Source: Pelagibius sp050043265
Lineage (GTDB): Bacteria; Pseudomonadota; Alphaproteobacteria; Kiloniellales; Kiloniellaceae
Direction of reading: 5' to 3'
DNA: 64,000 nt
Assembly: GCA_050043265.1 (NCBI GenBank)
Contig: JBHJIR010000025.1
Span: forward strand, 24,494 to 88,493
Shown here: positions 19,822-28,837 of the stretch, in pieces
Layout: every line of letters begins with the position of its first letter
How positions within the stretch are numbered: the stretch's first letter is position 1
Translations under genes and position numbers: made by a program
Notes under the pieces: model-generated
The model's input: the letters and a program-made list of their open reading frames with translations, nothing else
Database searches by the model: none
What the model was told of the DNA's origin: nothing

Positions 19822-19939
19822 GACCCGGCCTCCGTATCCTGCCCTTTGCATAGGGCGGCAGGCTGTGGCAGAAGAGGCGCGCAACCGCCCCCTTTGCCTT
19901 CAGAGGGCCCCCGCAACGGCCCGGAGCCCCCGGAATTCC

Positions 19940-20833
19940 ATGAAATCCGAGACCCTGACGACCGAGGTGCCGATTTACCCAGGCCTGTCGGCGCTGGCCG
20001 ATCGCTACGACGCCTTCATCATCGACCTCTGGGGGGTCATGCACGACGGCCTGAAGGCCTATCCGGCGGCGGTCGAGGCGATGCGTCAATTGCGCCCTGC
20101 CGGTATCCGCTCGGTGGTGCTCTCCAACGCGCCGCGCCGCGCCGCCGTCATCGCCAAGCGCAACGCGGAGATGGGGCTGCCCGCCGATCTGCCCGACCAC
20201 CTGCTCAGCTCCGGCGAGGATGCCTGGCAGCACCTGAAGACCCGGCCCGACGCCTGGTACCGGGCACTCGGCACCCGCTGCTACCATCTGGGCCCCGACC
20301 GTGACCACGGTATGCGCGAGGGCCTGGACATCCAGTTCGTCGACGCGCTGGCCGGGGCCGATTTCATCCTCAACACCGGCACCCTGCACGAGAGCGATCA
20401 GGTGGAAACCTACCGCGCCTTCCTCGACGAGGGCCTCGCGCGCAAGCTGCCGATGATCTGCGCCAATCCCGACCTCATCGTCATGCGCGGCGAGGACATG
20501 GAGATCTGCGCCGGGGCGCTGGCCCTCGACTACGAGGAAAAGGGCGGTACCGTGCGCTGGCACGGCAAGCCGCACCCGGAGGTCTACCGCAGCTGTTTCG
20601 CCCTGCTGGACGGCATCGCTCCGGGCCGTATCGCCGCCATCGGCGATTCCCTGCGCACTGACGTCGCCGGGGCCCAGGCCTCCGGAATCGACAGTATTTT
20701 CATCGCCGGAGGCATCCACGGCGACGAACTGGGCGTAAAAAAAGATGGATCGGTCGATCCCCAGGCTTATGCCGCCTTCATGACGGCGGCCGAATTCAAA
20801 CCCACCGCGGTCCTGCCCTTCATGCGCTGGTAG
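19940..20833 (+). CDS. TIGR01459-family HAD hydrolase (HAD-IIA, NagD-like)
   Basis: A 297-residue cytosolic phosphatase-type protein. HAD motif I is AFIIDLWGVMHDG (nucleophile Asp), motif II is VVLSNAPRR, motif III is WHGKPHPEVYRSC with its Lys, and motif IV is AAIGDSLRTDVAGA. The alphaproteobacterial TIGR01459 family has no firmly known substrate; sugar phosphates or nucleotides are candidates. An upstream GTG at 19865 is open but non-conserved; the ATG at 19940 fits the family. Confidence 0.9.
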   Translation: MKSETLTTEVPIYPGLSALADRYDAFIIDLWGVMHDGLKAYPAAVEAMRQLRPAGIRSVVLSNAPRRAAVIAKRNAEMGLPADLPDHLLSSGEDAWQHLKTRPDAWYRALGTRCYHLGPDRDHGMREGLDIQFVDALAGADFILNTGTLHESDQVETYRAFLDEGLARKLPMICANPDLIVMRGEDMEICAGALALDYEEKGGTVRWHGKPHPEVYRSCFALLDGIAPGRIAAIGDSLRTDVAGAQASGIDSIFIAGGIHGDELGVKKDGSVDPQAYAAFMTAAEFKPTAVLPFMRW

Positions 20834-20869
20834 GGCGTTCTCCTCGCGGCAGGCCGGACAAGATGATGT

Positions 20870-22678
20870 ATGGCTGAACCGCAGAGCCGCCGCTTTCAGT
20901 ACCGCTTCGACAACCCGCCCGAGGCGGTGTGGCCGCTGCTGGCAGACACCGTGCGCTACAACGAGGCCGCCGGCCTGCCGCGCTACGACGTCACCGAGAC
21001 CCTGCGGGACGACGGGACGGTGCTGTATGAGGGCCGGGCCAAGGTCGGGCCCGTTCGCCTCGCCTGGCGGGAAATCCCGGCCGAATGGGTCGCCAGGCGC
21101 TGGTTCCGGATCCGCCGCGAATTCCACAACGGCCCGTTCCGGGACCTGACCGCCCACCTGGTCCTGACGCCCACCGAAGCGGGCGGCTGCACGGCCGACT
21201 ACACCCTGGGCGCGACGCCCGCCAACCTGCTGGGGCGAGTGCTGCTGAAAGCCGGTTTCCTCGATAAGGCCGGCGAGACCTTCGTGCGGCTGGCCGGCGA
21301 CGCCGACCGTTTCGCCGCTGGCGGCGCGGCCACCCCCTTCCGCTTCGCCGCGCCCCGGATCGATCCGGCTATCAAGGCGCGGGTCGCGGCCCAGGTGGCG
21401 GAGATCGAGGCCAGCGGCCACGGCCACGGACTCGCCCGCCGGCTGGCCGATCATCTGCTGACGGCCCAGGAAGCCGATCTGATGCACATCCGTCCGCTGG
21501 TGCTGGCGCGCGATTGGCAAGTCCCGGAACGCGAGGCGATCGAAGCCTGCCTGCAGGCGGTGCGCTCCGGCCTGCTGACCATGCGCTGGGACCTGTTGTG
21601 CCCGCGCTGCCGTGTCGCCAAGGCCGCCGTTCAGGCCCTCGACCAATTGCCCAAAGGGGCGCACTGCGCCACCTGCAACATCGATTACGACCGCGACTTC
21701 TCGCGCAACGTCGAACTCAGCTTCACGCCGGCGCCGGCCGTGCGGGCGCTCGGCACCGGCGAGCATTGCCTGTTCGGGCCGATGTCGACGCCGCACATCC
21801 ACCTGCAGCGCAGCCTGCAGCCCGGCGAATGCCTCGCCGAGCCCTGCGCCCTGCCGCCCGGCCGTTACCGCCTGCGCACGCTGGAGGCCGGGCCGGAGAA
21901 CGAGGTGACACTGGAAGCCGGCGCGGCGCTGCCGGAAATCGTGCTGAGCGGCGATGCGGTGCGCCAGGGCGAAGCCGGCGAGGCGGACGGTGTGGTGCTG
22001 CGCAACACCTCATCGCGCCCGCTGACCGCCATCGTCGAGGAGCGGCCGTGGCTGCGCGACGCCCTGACCGCCGACCGGGTGACCGCGCTGCAGGCCTTCC
22101 GCGATCTCTTCTCCGACCAGGTGCTGCGGCCCGGCGACGAGGTGGCGGTGGCGCGCATCGCGCTGCTGTTCACCGATCTGCGCCGCTCGACCGAGCTGTA
22201 TGGGCGCATCGGCGATGCTGCGGCCTATCACTTGGTGCGCGACCATTTCGCTTTCCTGGGCGCCATCGTGCGGCGCCATGATGGCGCGCTGGTGAAGACC
22301 ATCGGCGATGCCATCATGGCCGCCTTCGCCACCCCCGCCGACGCGCTGGCCGCCGCCCTCGACATCCAGCGCGACCTCGGCAGCTTCAAGGAGCAGGGCC
22401 AAGTCGGCGCAGAGCGTCCGCTGATCATCAAGCTCGGCCTGCACGAGGGGCCCTGCATTGCGGTGACACTGAACGGGCGCCTCGACTACTTCGGCTCCAG
22501 CGTCAACATGGCCGCGCGCCTGCAGGGCCAGAGCGAAGGCGGCGACATCGTGCTGTCGGAGGCGGTGGCGGCGGACCCCGCCGTGGCGGCGCTGCTGGCC
22601 GGCCTGGACTGCCGCCGCGAGACCACGGCGCTGAAGGGCTTCGATGCGCCGGTGGATTTCCGCCGCATCCGGCTGTAG
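20870..22678 (+). CDS. Class III adenylate/guanylate cyclase with SRPBCC-like and DUF5939 N-terminus
   Basis: A 602-residue soluble protein. Residues 1-150 look like an SRPBCC lipid-binding fold (FDNPPEAVWPLLADT). Residues about 200-400 are DUF5939, including two CxxC pairs, CPRC and CATC near 243-268, which probably form a zinc ribbon. The catalytic domain (about 430-602) has LLFTDLRRSTELYGRIGD (metal Asp), LVKTIGDAIMAAF (Lys plus second Asp) and FGSSVNMAARLQ (Asn and Arg), so all key residues are present. Lys in VKTIGD favours ATP and hence cAMP. The ligand of the sensory half is unknown. Confidence 0.9.
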   Translation: MAEPQSRRFQYRFDNPPEAVWPLLADTVRYNEAAGLPRYDVTETLRDDGTVLYEGRAKVGPVRLAWREIPAEWVARRWFRIRREFHNGPFRDLTAHLVLTPTEAGGCTADYTLGATPANLLGRVLLKAGFLDKAGETFVRLAGDADRFAAGGAATPFRFAAPRIDPAIKARVAAQVAEIEASGHGHGLARRLADHLLTAQEADLMHIRPLVLARDWQVPEREAIEACLQAVRSGLLTMRWDLLCPRCRVAKAAVQALDQLPKGAHCATCNIDYDRDFSRNVELSFTPAPAVRALGTGEHCLFGPMSTPHIHLQRSLQPGECLAEPCALPPGRYRLRTLEAGPENEVTLEAGAALPEIVLSGDAVRQGEAGEADGVVLRNTSSRPLTAIVEERPWLRDALTADRVTALQAFRDLFSDQVLRPGDEVAVARIALLFTDLRRSTELYGRIGDAAAYHLVRDHFAFLGAIVRRHDGALVKTIGDAIMAAFATPADALAAALDIQRDLGSFKEQGQVGAERPLIIKLGLHEGPCIAVTLNGRLDYFGSSVNMAARLQGQSEGGDIVLSEAVAADPAVAALLAGLDCRRETTALKGFDAPVDFRRIRL

Positions 22679-22791
22679 GCGCGGTTTCCCTTTCGATCCC
22701 AGGAGCCCCGGCGCTGGAGCCCCAGTGCTGGAGCCCCGGCGCCGATGCGCTAAGATGGGTAATCTGCACGATGACGTTCTGCGGGGGATCT

Positions 22792-23376
22792 ATGGGACAG
22801 GCGATGCGCGGGTTCTTTTTCTGCCTGCTGCTGGCTTGCACGCTGCTGGCGGCGCGGTCCGGGCCGGCGGTGGCCGCGGACTTCGACCTCTCGAAGCTGA
22901 AGGATGGCGGCTACGTCGTGCTGCTGCGGCACGTGAAGGCCGGCGGTGCCGACAGCGACGACTTCGACCTGAAGGACTGCCAGACCCAGCGTCAGGTCGG
23001 CGCCCCGGGCCGTGCCCAGGCGGCGGTGCTGGCCGAGCGCTTCCGCGCCGCAGGGATCGCCGCGGCGACCGTCCTCAGCAGCCAGTTCTGCCGCGCCAAG
23101 CAGACGGCGGCCCTGCTCGGTCTCGGGCCGGTGATCGAGGAGCCGGCGCTCAATTATTTCCACTGGAAGCTCGGCGGCGAAGACGAGATGAACGCGGCGG
23201 TGCGCGGGCTCTTCGCGGCGATGGCGTCGCCGGACGGCCCCCGGGTGCTGGTCACCCACAGCCACGCCTTCGTCGCCCTCGGCCAGGAAAAGCCGCCGTC
23301 GGGCGGCGGCCTGGTATTGCGGCCGAACGGCACCGCCTCCCCGGACGTCGTCGGGACGATTGCCGCGCCAGAGTAG
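22792..23376 (+). CDS. Secreted histidine phosphatase family protein
   Basis: A 194-residue protein from the ATG at 22792, which has GGGGGA just upstream; an ATG at 22771 is in frame. A signal peptide covers roughly the first 30 residues (FFFCLLLACTLLAA). The phosphohistidine motif is VVLLRHVKAGG (RHV instead of RHG), an Arg follows in SSQFCRAKQTA, and the second catalytic His is in LVTHSHAF. This is the periplasmic branch with an unknown phosphate-ester substrate. Confidence 0.87.
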   Translation: MGQAMRGFFFCLLLACTLLAARSGPAVAADFDLSKLKDGGYVVLLRHVKAGGADSDDFDLKDCQTQRQVGAPGRAQAAVLAERFRAAGIAAATVLSSQFCRAKQTAALLGLGPVIEEPALNYFHWKLGGEDEMNAAVRGLFAAMASPDGPRVLVTHSHAFVALGQEKPPSGGGLVLRPNGTASPDVVGTIAAPE

Positions 23377-23462
23377 CGGCCGCGCTTGGCGCTCTGGTGA
23401 GCGGGACCCTGCCCCCGGGGATTTGCAATCCCCCCGTCCGGCCCGCGTGGTAGCTTCGTCGC

Positions 23463-24674
23463 ATGACCAGTGACTTCAAGGCGACCCCGGCGGGCAGCGA
23501 CAATACCGGCGTTCCTGCGGCGGCGACGCCCGGTGGCACGGTCGCGGTGGCGCTGGGCGGCTGCATCGCCATGGCGGCGGCCATGGGCATCGGGCGCTTC
23601 GTCTACACGCCGATCCTGCCCTTCATGGTGGAGACCTTGGGCCTCAGCCAGGCCGAGGCCGGCATCGTCGCCTCGGCCAATTTCCTCGGCTACCTGCTGG
23701 GCGCGCTGGCGGCGGCCAAGGCCAGTCTGCCGGGCGGCCGGCGCCGCTGGTTCCTCGTCGCGCTGGCCATCTCGGCGCTGACCACCGCGGCGATGGCGGC
23801 CGACGCGTCGGTTCCCTGGTTCCTGCTGCTGCGCTTTGCCTCCGGCATCGCCAGCGCCTTCGTGCTGGTTTTCGTCTCGGCCCTGGTGCTCGACCGCCTG
23901 GCGGCGGCGGGTCGCCCCGGCCTCTCTGCACTGCACTTCGGCGGTGTCGGCCTCGGCATTGCCGCCTCCGCCGTGCTGGTTGCGCAACTGGCCGCGGCCG
24001 GCGTCGGCTGGCGCGGTCTGTGGCTGGCCAGCGGCGGACTGGCATTGGTGGCGCTGGTCGCCGTGCTGCGGCTGGTGCCGGCGGAGCAGGAGCCGCCGCC
24101 GGTGCCGCGTGCCAGGGCCAAGGCACCGCCCAACCCGCGCCTCGTCGCCCTTATCGTCGCTTACGGCCTGTTCGGCTTCGGCTACGTGATCACCGCCACC
24201 TTCATTTCGACGCTCGTGCGGCTGACGCCGGAATTGCAGTGGCTGGAGCCCTATGTCTGGCTGACCGTCGGCCTGGCGGGCATGCCCTCGGTGGCGGTCT
24301 GGGGCTGGATCGCGCGGCGCCTCGGCAACGGGCGCGCCTTTGCCCTGGCCTGTCTGGTGGAGGGCGTGGGCGTTGCGCTGTCGGTGCTGGGCAGCGGTGC
24401 TCCGGCGGTGATCTTCGCCGCCGCGCTGCTGGGTGGCACCATCATGGGGATTACCGCGTTGGGCCTGGTCCACGCCCGCAGCCTGTCGTCGGGCGATCCG
24501 CGCCGCTCCATGGCGCTGATGACGGCCGCCTTCGGGCTCGGCCAGATGATCGGGCCCAGTTTCGCCGGCTTCGCCTACGGCATCGGCCAGTCCTTCCTGC
24601 TGCCGACCCTGGTCGCCGCCGGCGCCCTGCTGGCTGCCGCCGCGCTCACCATGGAGTGGCGGCGCCCGAACTAG
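23463..24674 (+). CDS. YbfB/YjiJ-family MFS transporter
   Basis: A 403-residue inner-membrane carrier with twelve predicted helices. GRFVYTPILPFMVETLGLSQ near residues 42-61 and ASANFLGYLLGALAA are hallmarks of the YbfB/YjiJ (MFS_4) group, whose substrates are poorly known. The last helix lies in LLPTLVAAGALLAAAAL. Its gene converges on the membrane histidine kinase. Confidence 0.9.
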   Translation: MTSDFKATPAGSDNTGVPAAATPGGTVAVALGGCIAMAAAMGIGRFVYTPILPFMVETLGLSQAEAGIVASANFLGYLLGALAAAKASLPGGRRRWFLVALAISALTTAAMAADASVPWFLLLRFASGIASAFVLVFVSALVLDRLAAAGRPGLSALHFGGVGLGIAASAVLVAQLAAAGVGWRGLWLASGGLALVALVAVLRLVPAEQEPPPVPRARAKAPPNPRLVALIVAYGLFGFGYVITATFISTLVRLTPELQWLEPYVWLTVGLAGMPSVAVWGWIARRLGNGRAFALACLVEGVGVALSVLGSGAPAVIFAAALLGGTIMGITALGLVHARSLSSGDPRRSMALMTAAFGLGQMIGPSFAGFAYGIGQSFLLPTLVAAGALLAAAALTMEWRRPN

Positions 24675-24758
24675 ACGGAAACGGCCCTGGGCCTTGCGAC
24701 CTTCCGTGTCGGCGTCGCGCGGCGCCTGGCGCCAATTCAATCCGGTCGAAAAGGGGTT

Positions 24759-26180
24759 CTAGGACCCGAACGAGGCCGCTTTCGGCTGGGTGGTCTCGGC
24801 GCTCTCCGCTAGCGGCAGGGAGATGCGGAAGATGGTGCCGCGTTCGCCGGCGCGCTTCAGTTCGATGTGGCCGCCCTGCGCCTCGATGTAGGATTTGGCG
24901 ATGGTGAGGCCCAGGCCGACGCCACCGTTCTCGGCGACGAAGGAATTGCCTTCCTGCCAGAACGGCTCGAACACCTTGGCGAGGCGCCCCTCGTCGATGC
25001 CGATGCCGTTGTCCTCCACCGTGGCCACCGCGAGGCCGCCTTCGATCTTGGCGCTGCAGATCACCGTGCCGCCGCGCTGGGTGTACTTGATCGCATTGGA
25101 GACGCCGTTGATCAGCGCCTGGCGGGTCAGCCGGCAATCGCAGAACGTCGGGCAGGGCCCTTCGCTGCGGTGGTCGAGGACGATGTCCTTCTGGTCGGCC
25201 AGCGGCTGCAGCAGACGGCGGATGTCGCCCAGCATGTCACCCAGGTCGCAGGGGGCCCGCTGCAGGTCGAGGGCACCGGCCTCGACGCGCGACAGATTCA
25301 GGATGTCGTTGATGATCGCCTGCAGGCCGCTTGCCGCGTCATGGATGTTGCGCGCGTAATCGGTGACCTTGTCGCGCACCTGTTCCTTCGGCAGCACCGC
25401 GAGCACTTCGGAAAAGCCCAGAATGGCGTTCAGCGGCGTGCGCAGTTCGTGGCTCATGTTGGCCAGGAACTGGGTCTTGGCGGCGTTGGCGGCCTCGGCG
25501 TGCTGGCGCGCGTGCAGGTATTCCTCATTGCGGCGCTCCAGCCGCAGCATCAGCTCTTCGCTCTGATTGTAGGCCGAGATCAGCTCCTGCTCGTGCTGCT
25601 TGACGGCGTTGTAGGCCTTGGCGAAGCCGGCCATCAGCATGCCGACGCCGGCCATCAGGGTGAAGGTCTGTCCGATCCCGTAGGCGGCGTAGAGCATGCC
25701 CTGCGCCTCCCAATACGGGTAGAGCAGGATGCTGACGGTGCGCCCGACGAAGGCGGCGGCGATGAAGATGTTGAGGCGGCCGCCCTCCTTGTAGAACAAG
25801 GCGGCGGCGGCCAGGTAGCCGACGCTGATGCAGACGGTAAGGTAGACCAGGCCGGAGGTCTTGCCCAACGTCTCCGATAGGGCGTAGCCGGGTAGGGCGA
25901 TGGCCAGGAACAGCACCCCGAAACTGTAGGGCGGCGGCTTGCGCTTCTTGCGGTAGCCCAGGGTGCCGAGCAGCAGGACCGGCACGGCCACGCCCACGGC
26001 CACGGACGCCGGCAGCATGAAGTCCGCGACGATGACGGCCACGGCAAGGGCGAACTCGTAGACGCTCCAGTGCAGCAGAAAGGGCGTGCGCTCGGAGGTG
26101 CGCCAGCACACATACAGCGCGCCGCCGATGACCAGCAGCACGGCGACGTTCAAAGCCTTGATGATGACGAAGGGATCCAT
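24759..26180 (-). CDS. Membrane sensor histidine kinase (orphan)
   Basis: A 473-residue kinase. Six or seven membrane helices occupy about residues 5-210, followed by a short coiled coil (YNQSEELMLRLERRNEEYL). HisKA contains FLANMSHELRTPLNAILGFS (His near 243). The ATPase domain has NAIKYT, VEDNGIGIDEGRL and the G-box GGVGLGLTIAKSYIEAQGG. No receiver or HAMP domain is present and no response regulator is adjacent, so it is an orphan. The start at 26180 (MDPFVIIKALN) is preceded by GAGGGG; the frame is open to 26285. Confidence 0.9.
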   Translation of the reverse strand: MDPFVIIKALNVAVLLVIGGALYVCWRTSERTPFLLHWSVYEFALAVAVIVADFMLPASVAVGVAVPVLLLGTLGYRKKRKPPPYSFGVLFLAIALPGYALSETLGKTSGLVYLTVCISVGYLAAAALFYKEGGRLNIFIAAAFVGRTVSILLYPYWEAQGMLYAAYGIGQTFTLMAGVGMLMAGFAKAYNAVKQHEQELISAYNQSEELMLRLERRNEEYLHARQHAEAANAAKTQFLANMSHELRTPLNAILGFSEVLAVLPKEQVRDKVTDYARNIHDAASGLQAIINDILNLSRVEAGALDLQRAPCDLGDMLGDIRRLLQPLADQKDIVLDHRSEGPCPTFCDCRLTRQALINGVSNAIKYTQRGGTVICSAKIEGGLAVATVEDNGIGIDEGRLAKVFEPFWQEGNSFVAENGGVGLGLTIAKSYIEAQGGHIELKRAGERGTIFRISLPLAESAETTQPKAASFGS

Positions 26181-26509
26181 AACCCCTCGGCGCCTCCTCC
26201 CACGAGCCTTTGCCACCCCGGCAATTCGACCTGGGCGCGATGAATAGTCTAAATGATTGCTTAAAGTAAATGTTTTAACGGGCACTTAATCGGGAAAATG
26301 CCCGATACTTTGAGCGTCGCGGAGGTTGGGTGCCCGGGCGTGCTGCCGGGGCTTCCGGGGGGCGCCGTTGGGGCCCGGCGGGGCCCGACGGGGGCCCGAC
26401 GGGGCCCGCCACCTCGGGCCTTCCCCCGCCATCGTTCGCGCGCTTATACTGCACCTGCGAAGAGGATAAGCGGTGGCACAGCCGCAAAAAGGACGCGAGG
26501 GCAGAGACG
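26181..26509. other. Divergent intergenic region, AT-rich then GC-repeat rich
   Basis: About 330 bases between the kinase and the mutase. 26235-26300 is notably A+T-rich and holds a CGGGCA...TGCCCG inverted repeat (26279-26304), a likely promoter/operator area. 26370-26410 is a G+C-rich tandem repeat. No gene is recognised; the mutase frame is open through the repeat, but the codons there look unstructured. Confidence 0.45.
26370..26410 (+). repeat. Four 10-11 bp GGGGCCC tandem repeats upstream of methylmalonyl-CoA mutase
   Basis: Units GGGGCCCGGC, GGGGCCCGAC, GGGGGCCCGAC and GGGGCCCGCC. Each core GGGGCCC is nearly self-complementary, so the stretch can fold and is prone to slippage. Confidence 0.8.
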
Positions 26510-28663
26510 ATGACCGACTGGCCGAAGAAGACGCTGGACGACTGGCAGGCCCTGGCGGCGAAGGAAGGGAAGGGCGCGGGCGCCGACGATCTGGTCTGGC
26601 AGACGCCCGAGGGCATCGCCGTGAAGCCGCTCTACACCGCCGCGGACCTGGAAGGCCTGGAGACCGTCGGGTCCTTGCCCGGTTTCGCGCCCTTCACCCG
26701 CGGGCCGCGCGCTACCATGTACGCCGGCCGTCCCTGGACCCTGCGCCAGTACGCCGGCTTCTCCACCGCCGAGGAGTCCAACGCCTTCTACCGCGCCAAC
26801 CTGGCCGGCGGTCAGAAGGGTCTCTCCGTCGCCTTCGACCTGGCGACCCACCGGGGCTACGACTCCGACCATCCGCGGGTGGTCGGCGACGTTGGCAAGG
26901 CGGGCGTCGCCATCGATTCCGTCGAGGACATGAAGCTCCTCTTCGACGGCATTCCCTTGGACGAGATGTCGGTCTCCATGACCATGAACGGCGCCGTGCT
27001 GCCGGTGCTGGCCGGCTACATCGTCGCCGCCGAGGAACAGGGCGTCGGGCCGGAGAAGCTCTCCGGCACCATCCAGAACGACATCCTGAAGGAGTTCATG
27101 GTCCGCAACACCTATATCTATCCGCCCGAGCCTTCGATGCGGATCGTGGCTGACATCATCGGCTACACCTCCCAGCACATGCCGCGCTTCAATTCGATCT
27201 CGATTTCCGGCTACCACATGCAGGAGGCCGGGGCGACCTGCGTGCAGGAGCTGGCCTTCACCCTGGCCGACGGCATCGAATACGTGCGCGCGGCGCAGTC
27301 CAAGGGCCTGGACGTCGACGCCTTCGCGCCGCGCCTGTCGTTCTTCTTTGCCATCGGCATGAACTTTTTCATGGAGATTGCCAAGCTGCGTGCCGCCCGC
27401 TTCCTCTGGGCTGAGCTGATGCAGACGCATTTCCAGCCCAAGGACCAGCGCTCGCTGATGCTGCGCACGCATTGTCAGACGTCCGGGGTCTCGCTCACGG
27501 AACAGTCGCCCTATAACAACGTGGTGCGCACGGCGGTCGAGGCGCTGGCCGCCGCGCTGGGCGGCACCCAGTCGCTGCACACCAACGCCCTGGACGAGGC
27601 GGTCGCCCTGCCGACGCCGTCGTCGGCGCGGATCGCCCGCACCACCCAGCTGATCCTGCAGGAGGAGACCGGCATCACCAAGGTGGTCGATCCTCTCGCC
27701 GGCAGCTACTACGTCGAGAGCCTGACCGCCTCCCTGGTGAGCGAGGCGAAGAAGCTGATCGGCGAGGTCGAGGACCTGGGCGGCATGACCAAGGCGGTCG
27801 AGTCCGGTATGCCGAAGCTGCGCATCGAAGAGTCCGCCGCGCGGCGCCAGGCGCGCATCGACCGTGGCGAGGAGGTCATCGTCGGGGTGAACAAGTACCG
27901 CGCCGAGCAGGACGATCCGGTGGAAATCCTCAACATCGACAACACCTCGGTGCGCGACCAGCAGGTCAAGCGCCTGAAGTCCATCCGTGCGTCGCGCGAC
28001 CAGCAGGCGGTCGAGGCGGCGCTCGACGCGCTGACCGCGGCGGCCGGGGACGGCAGCGGCAACCTGCTGGACCTGGCGGTGCAGGCGACGCGGGTGCGCG
28101 CCACGGTGGGCGAGATTTCCGACGCGCTGGAAAAGGTCTATACCCGCCACCGCGCCATTATCCGCTCGGTGACCGGTATCTACGGTTCGGCCTACGACGG
28201 CGACGAGGGCGTCCAGCGCATTCAGTCGGAGGTGCTGGCCTTCGAGGCCGAGGAAGGCCGCCGCCCGCGCATGCTGGTGGTCAAGCTGGGTCAGGACGGC
28301 CACGACCGCGGCGCCAAGGTGATCGCCACCGCCTTCGCCGACATCGGCTTCGACGTCGATATCGGGCCGCTGTTCCAGACCCCGGAGGAGGCGGCGCGCC
28401 AGGCCGTCGAGAACGACGTCCACATCGTCGGGGTCTCCAGCCAGGCGGCCGGCCACAAGACCCTGGTGCCGCAGCTCATCGACGCCCTGAAACAACAGGG
28501 CGCCGACGACATTATCGTGGTCTGCGGCGGCGTCATCCCGCCCCAGGACTACGACATGCTCATGAAGGCCGGGGTCTCGGCGATCTACGGCCCCGGCTCC
28601 AACATCCCCCACGCCGCCAGCGAGATCCTCGGCATCGTCCGCCAGCGCCGCAAGGCGGCCTGA
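26510..28663 (+). CDS. scpA: Methylmalonyl-CoA mutase, single-subunit large form
   Basis: A 717-residue adenosylcobalamin enzyme interconverting (R)-methylmalonyl-CoA and succinyl-CoA. The N-terminal TIM barrel has GFAPFTRGPRATMYAGRPWT and RQYAGFSTAEESN (CoA tunnel), then SVSMTMNGAVLPVLA and FNSISISGYHMQEAGA. The C-terminal B12 domain has GQDGHDRGAKVIA (DxHxxG, base-off His near 600) and GGVIPPQDYD. The full mutase and B12 parts in one chain show the catalytic (alpha) subunit. MeaB (33970) and CobST (36506-39404) support its cofactor supply. The start at 26510 follows AGAGACG; upstream codons are non-conserved. Confidence 0.95.
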   Translation: MTDWPKKTLDDWQALAAKEGKGAGADDLVWQTPEGIAVKPLYTAADLEGLETVGSLPGFAPFTRGPRATMYAGRPWTLRQYAGFSTAEESNAFYRANLAGGQKGLSVAFDLATHRGYDSDHPRVVGDVGKAGVAIDSVEDMKLLFDGIPLDEMSVSMTMNGAVLPVLAGYIVAAEEQGVGPEKLSGTIQNDILKEFMVRNTYIYPPEPSMRIVADIIGYTSQHMPRFNSISISGYHMQEAGATCVQELAFTLADGIEYVRAAQSKGLDVDAFAPRLSFFFAIGMNFFMEIAKLRAARFLWAELMQTHFQPKDQRSLMLRTHCQTSGVSLTEQSPYNNVVRTAVEALAAALGGTQSLHTNALDEAVALPTPSSARIARTTQLILQEETGITKVVDPLAGSYYVESLTASLVSEAKKLIGEVEDLGGMTKAVESGMPKLRIEESAARRQARIDRGEEVIVGVNKYRAEQDDPVEILNIDNTSVRDQQVKRLKSIRASRDQQAVEAALDALTAAAGDGSGNLLDLAVQATRVRATVGEISDALEKVYTRHRAIIRSVTGIYGSAYDGDEGVQRIQSEVLAFEAEEGRRPRMLVVKLGQDGHDRGAKVIATAFADIGFDVDIGPLFQTPEEAARQAVENDVHIVGVSSQAAGHKTLVPQLIDALKQQGADDIIVVCGGVIPPQDYDMLMKAGVSAIYGPGSNIPHAASEILGIVRQRRKAA

Positions 28664-28680
28664 GCGCCTCCGCCGCCATG

Positions 28681-28766
28681 CTTCGAGACGGGCCTTTGGC
28701 CCTCCTCAGCATGAGGGTATAGAGCAGGCCTCATCCTGAGGAGCTTGCGGAGCAAGCGTCTCGAAG
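28681..28766. repeat. Intergenic palindromic repeat, family B
   Basis: Perfect 10-bp ends CTTCGAGACG (28681) and CGTCTCGAAG (ending 28766) enclose CCTCCTCAGCATGAGG and CCTCATCCTGAGG segments. This is the familiar alphaproteobacterial 'CTTCGAGACG...CCTCAGGATGAGG' element, unrelated in sequence to family A. It lies between the mutase and the ABC transporter gene. Confidence 0.8.
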
Positions 28767-28837
28767 GGCGAGGCCCTGCCGGCCGCCCCAACAGAACCAT
28801 TGGCGTTGGGCGCCGGGCGCCCTATATCTTCAGATTC

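Noticed and set aside
26444..28612. 722-codon minus-strand open frame opposite methylmalonyl-CoA mutase
   Set aside because: Shadow frame; the mutase on the other strand is unambiguous.
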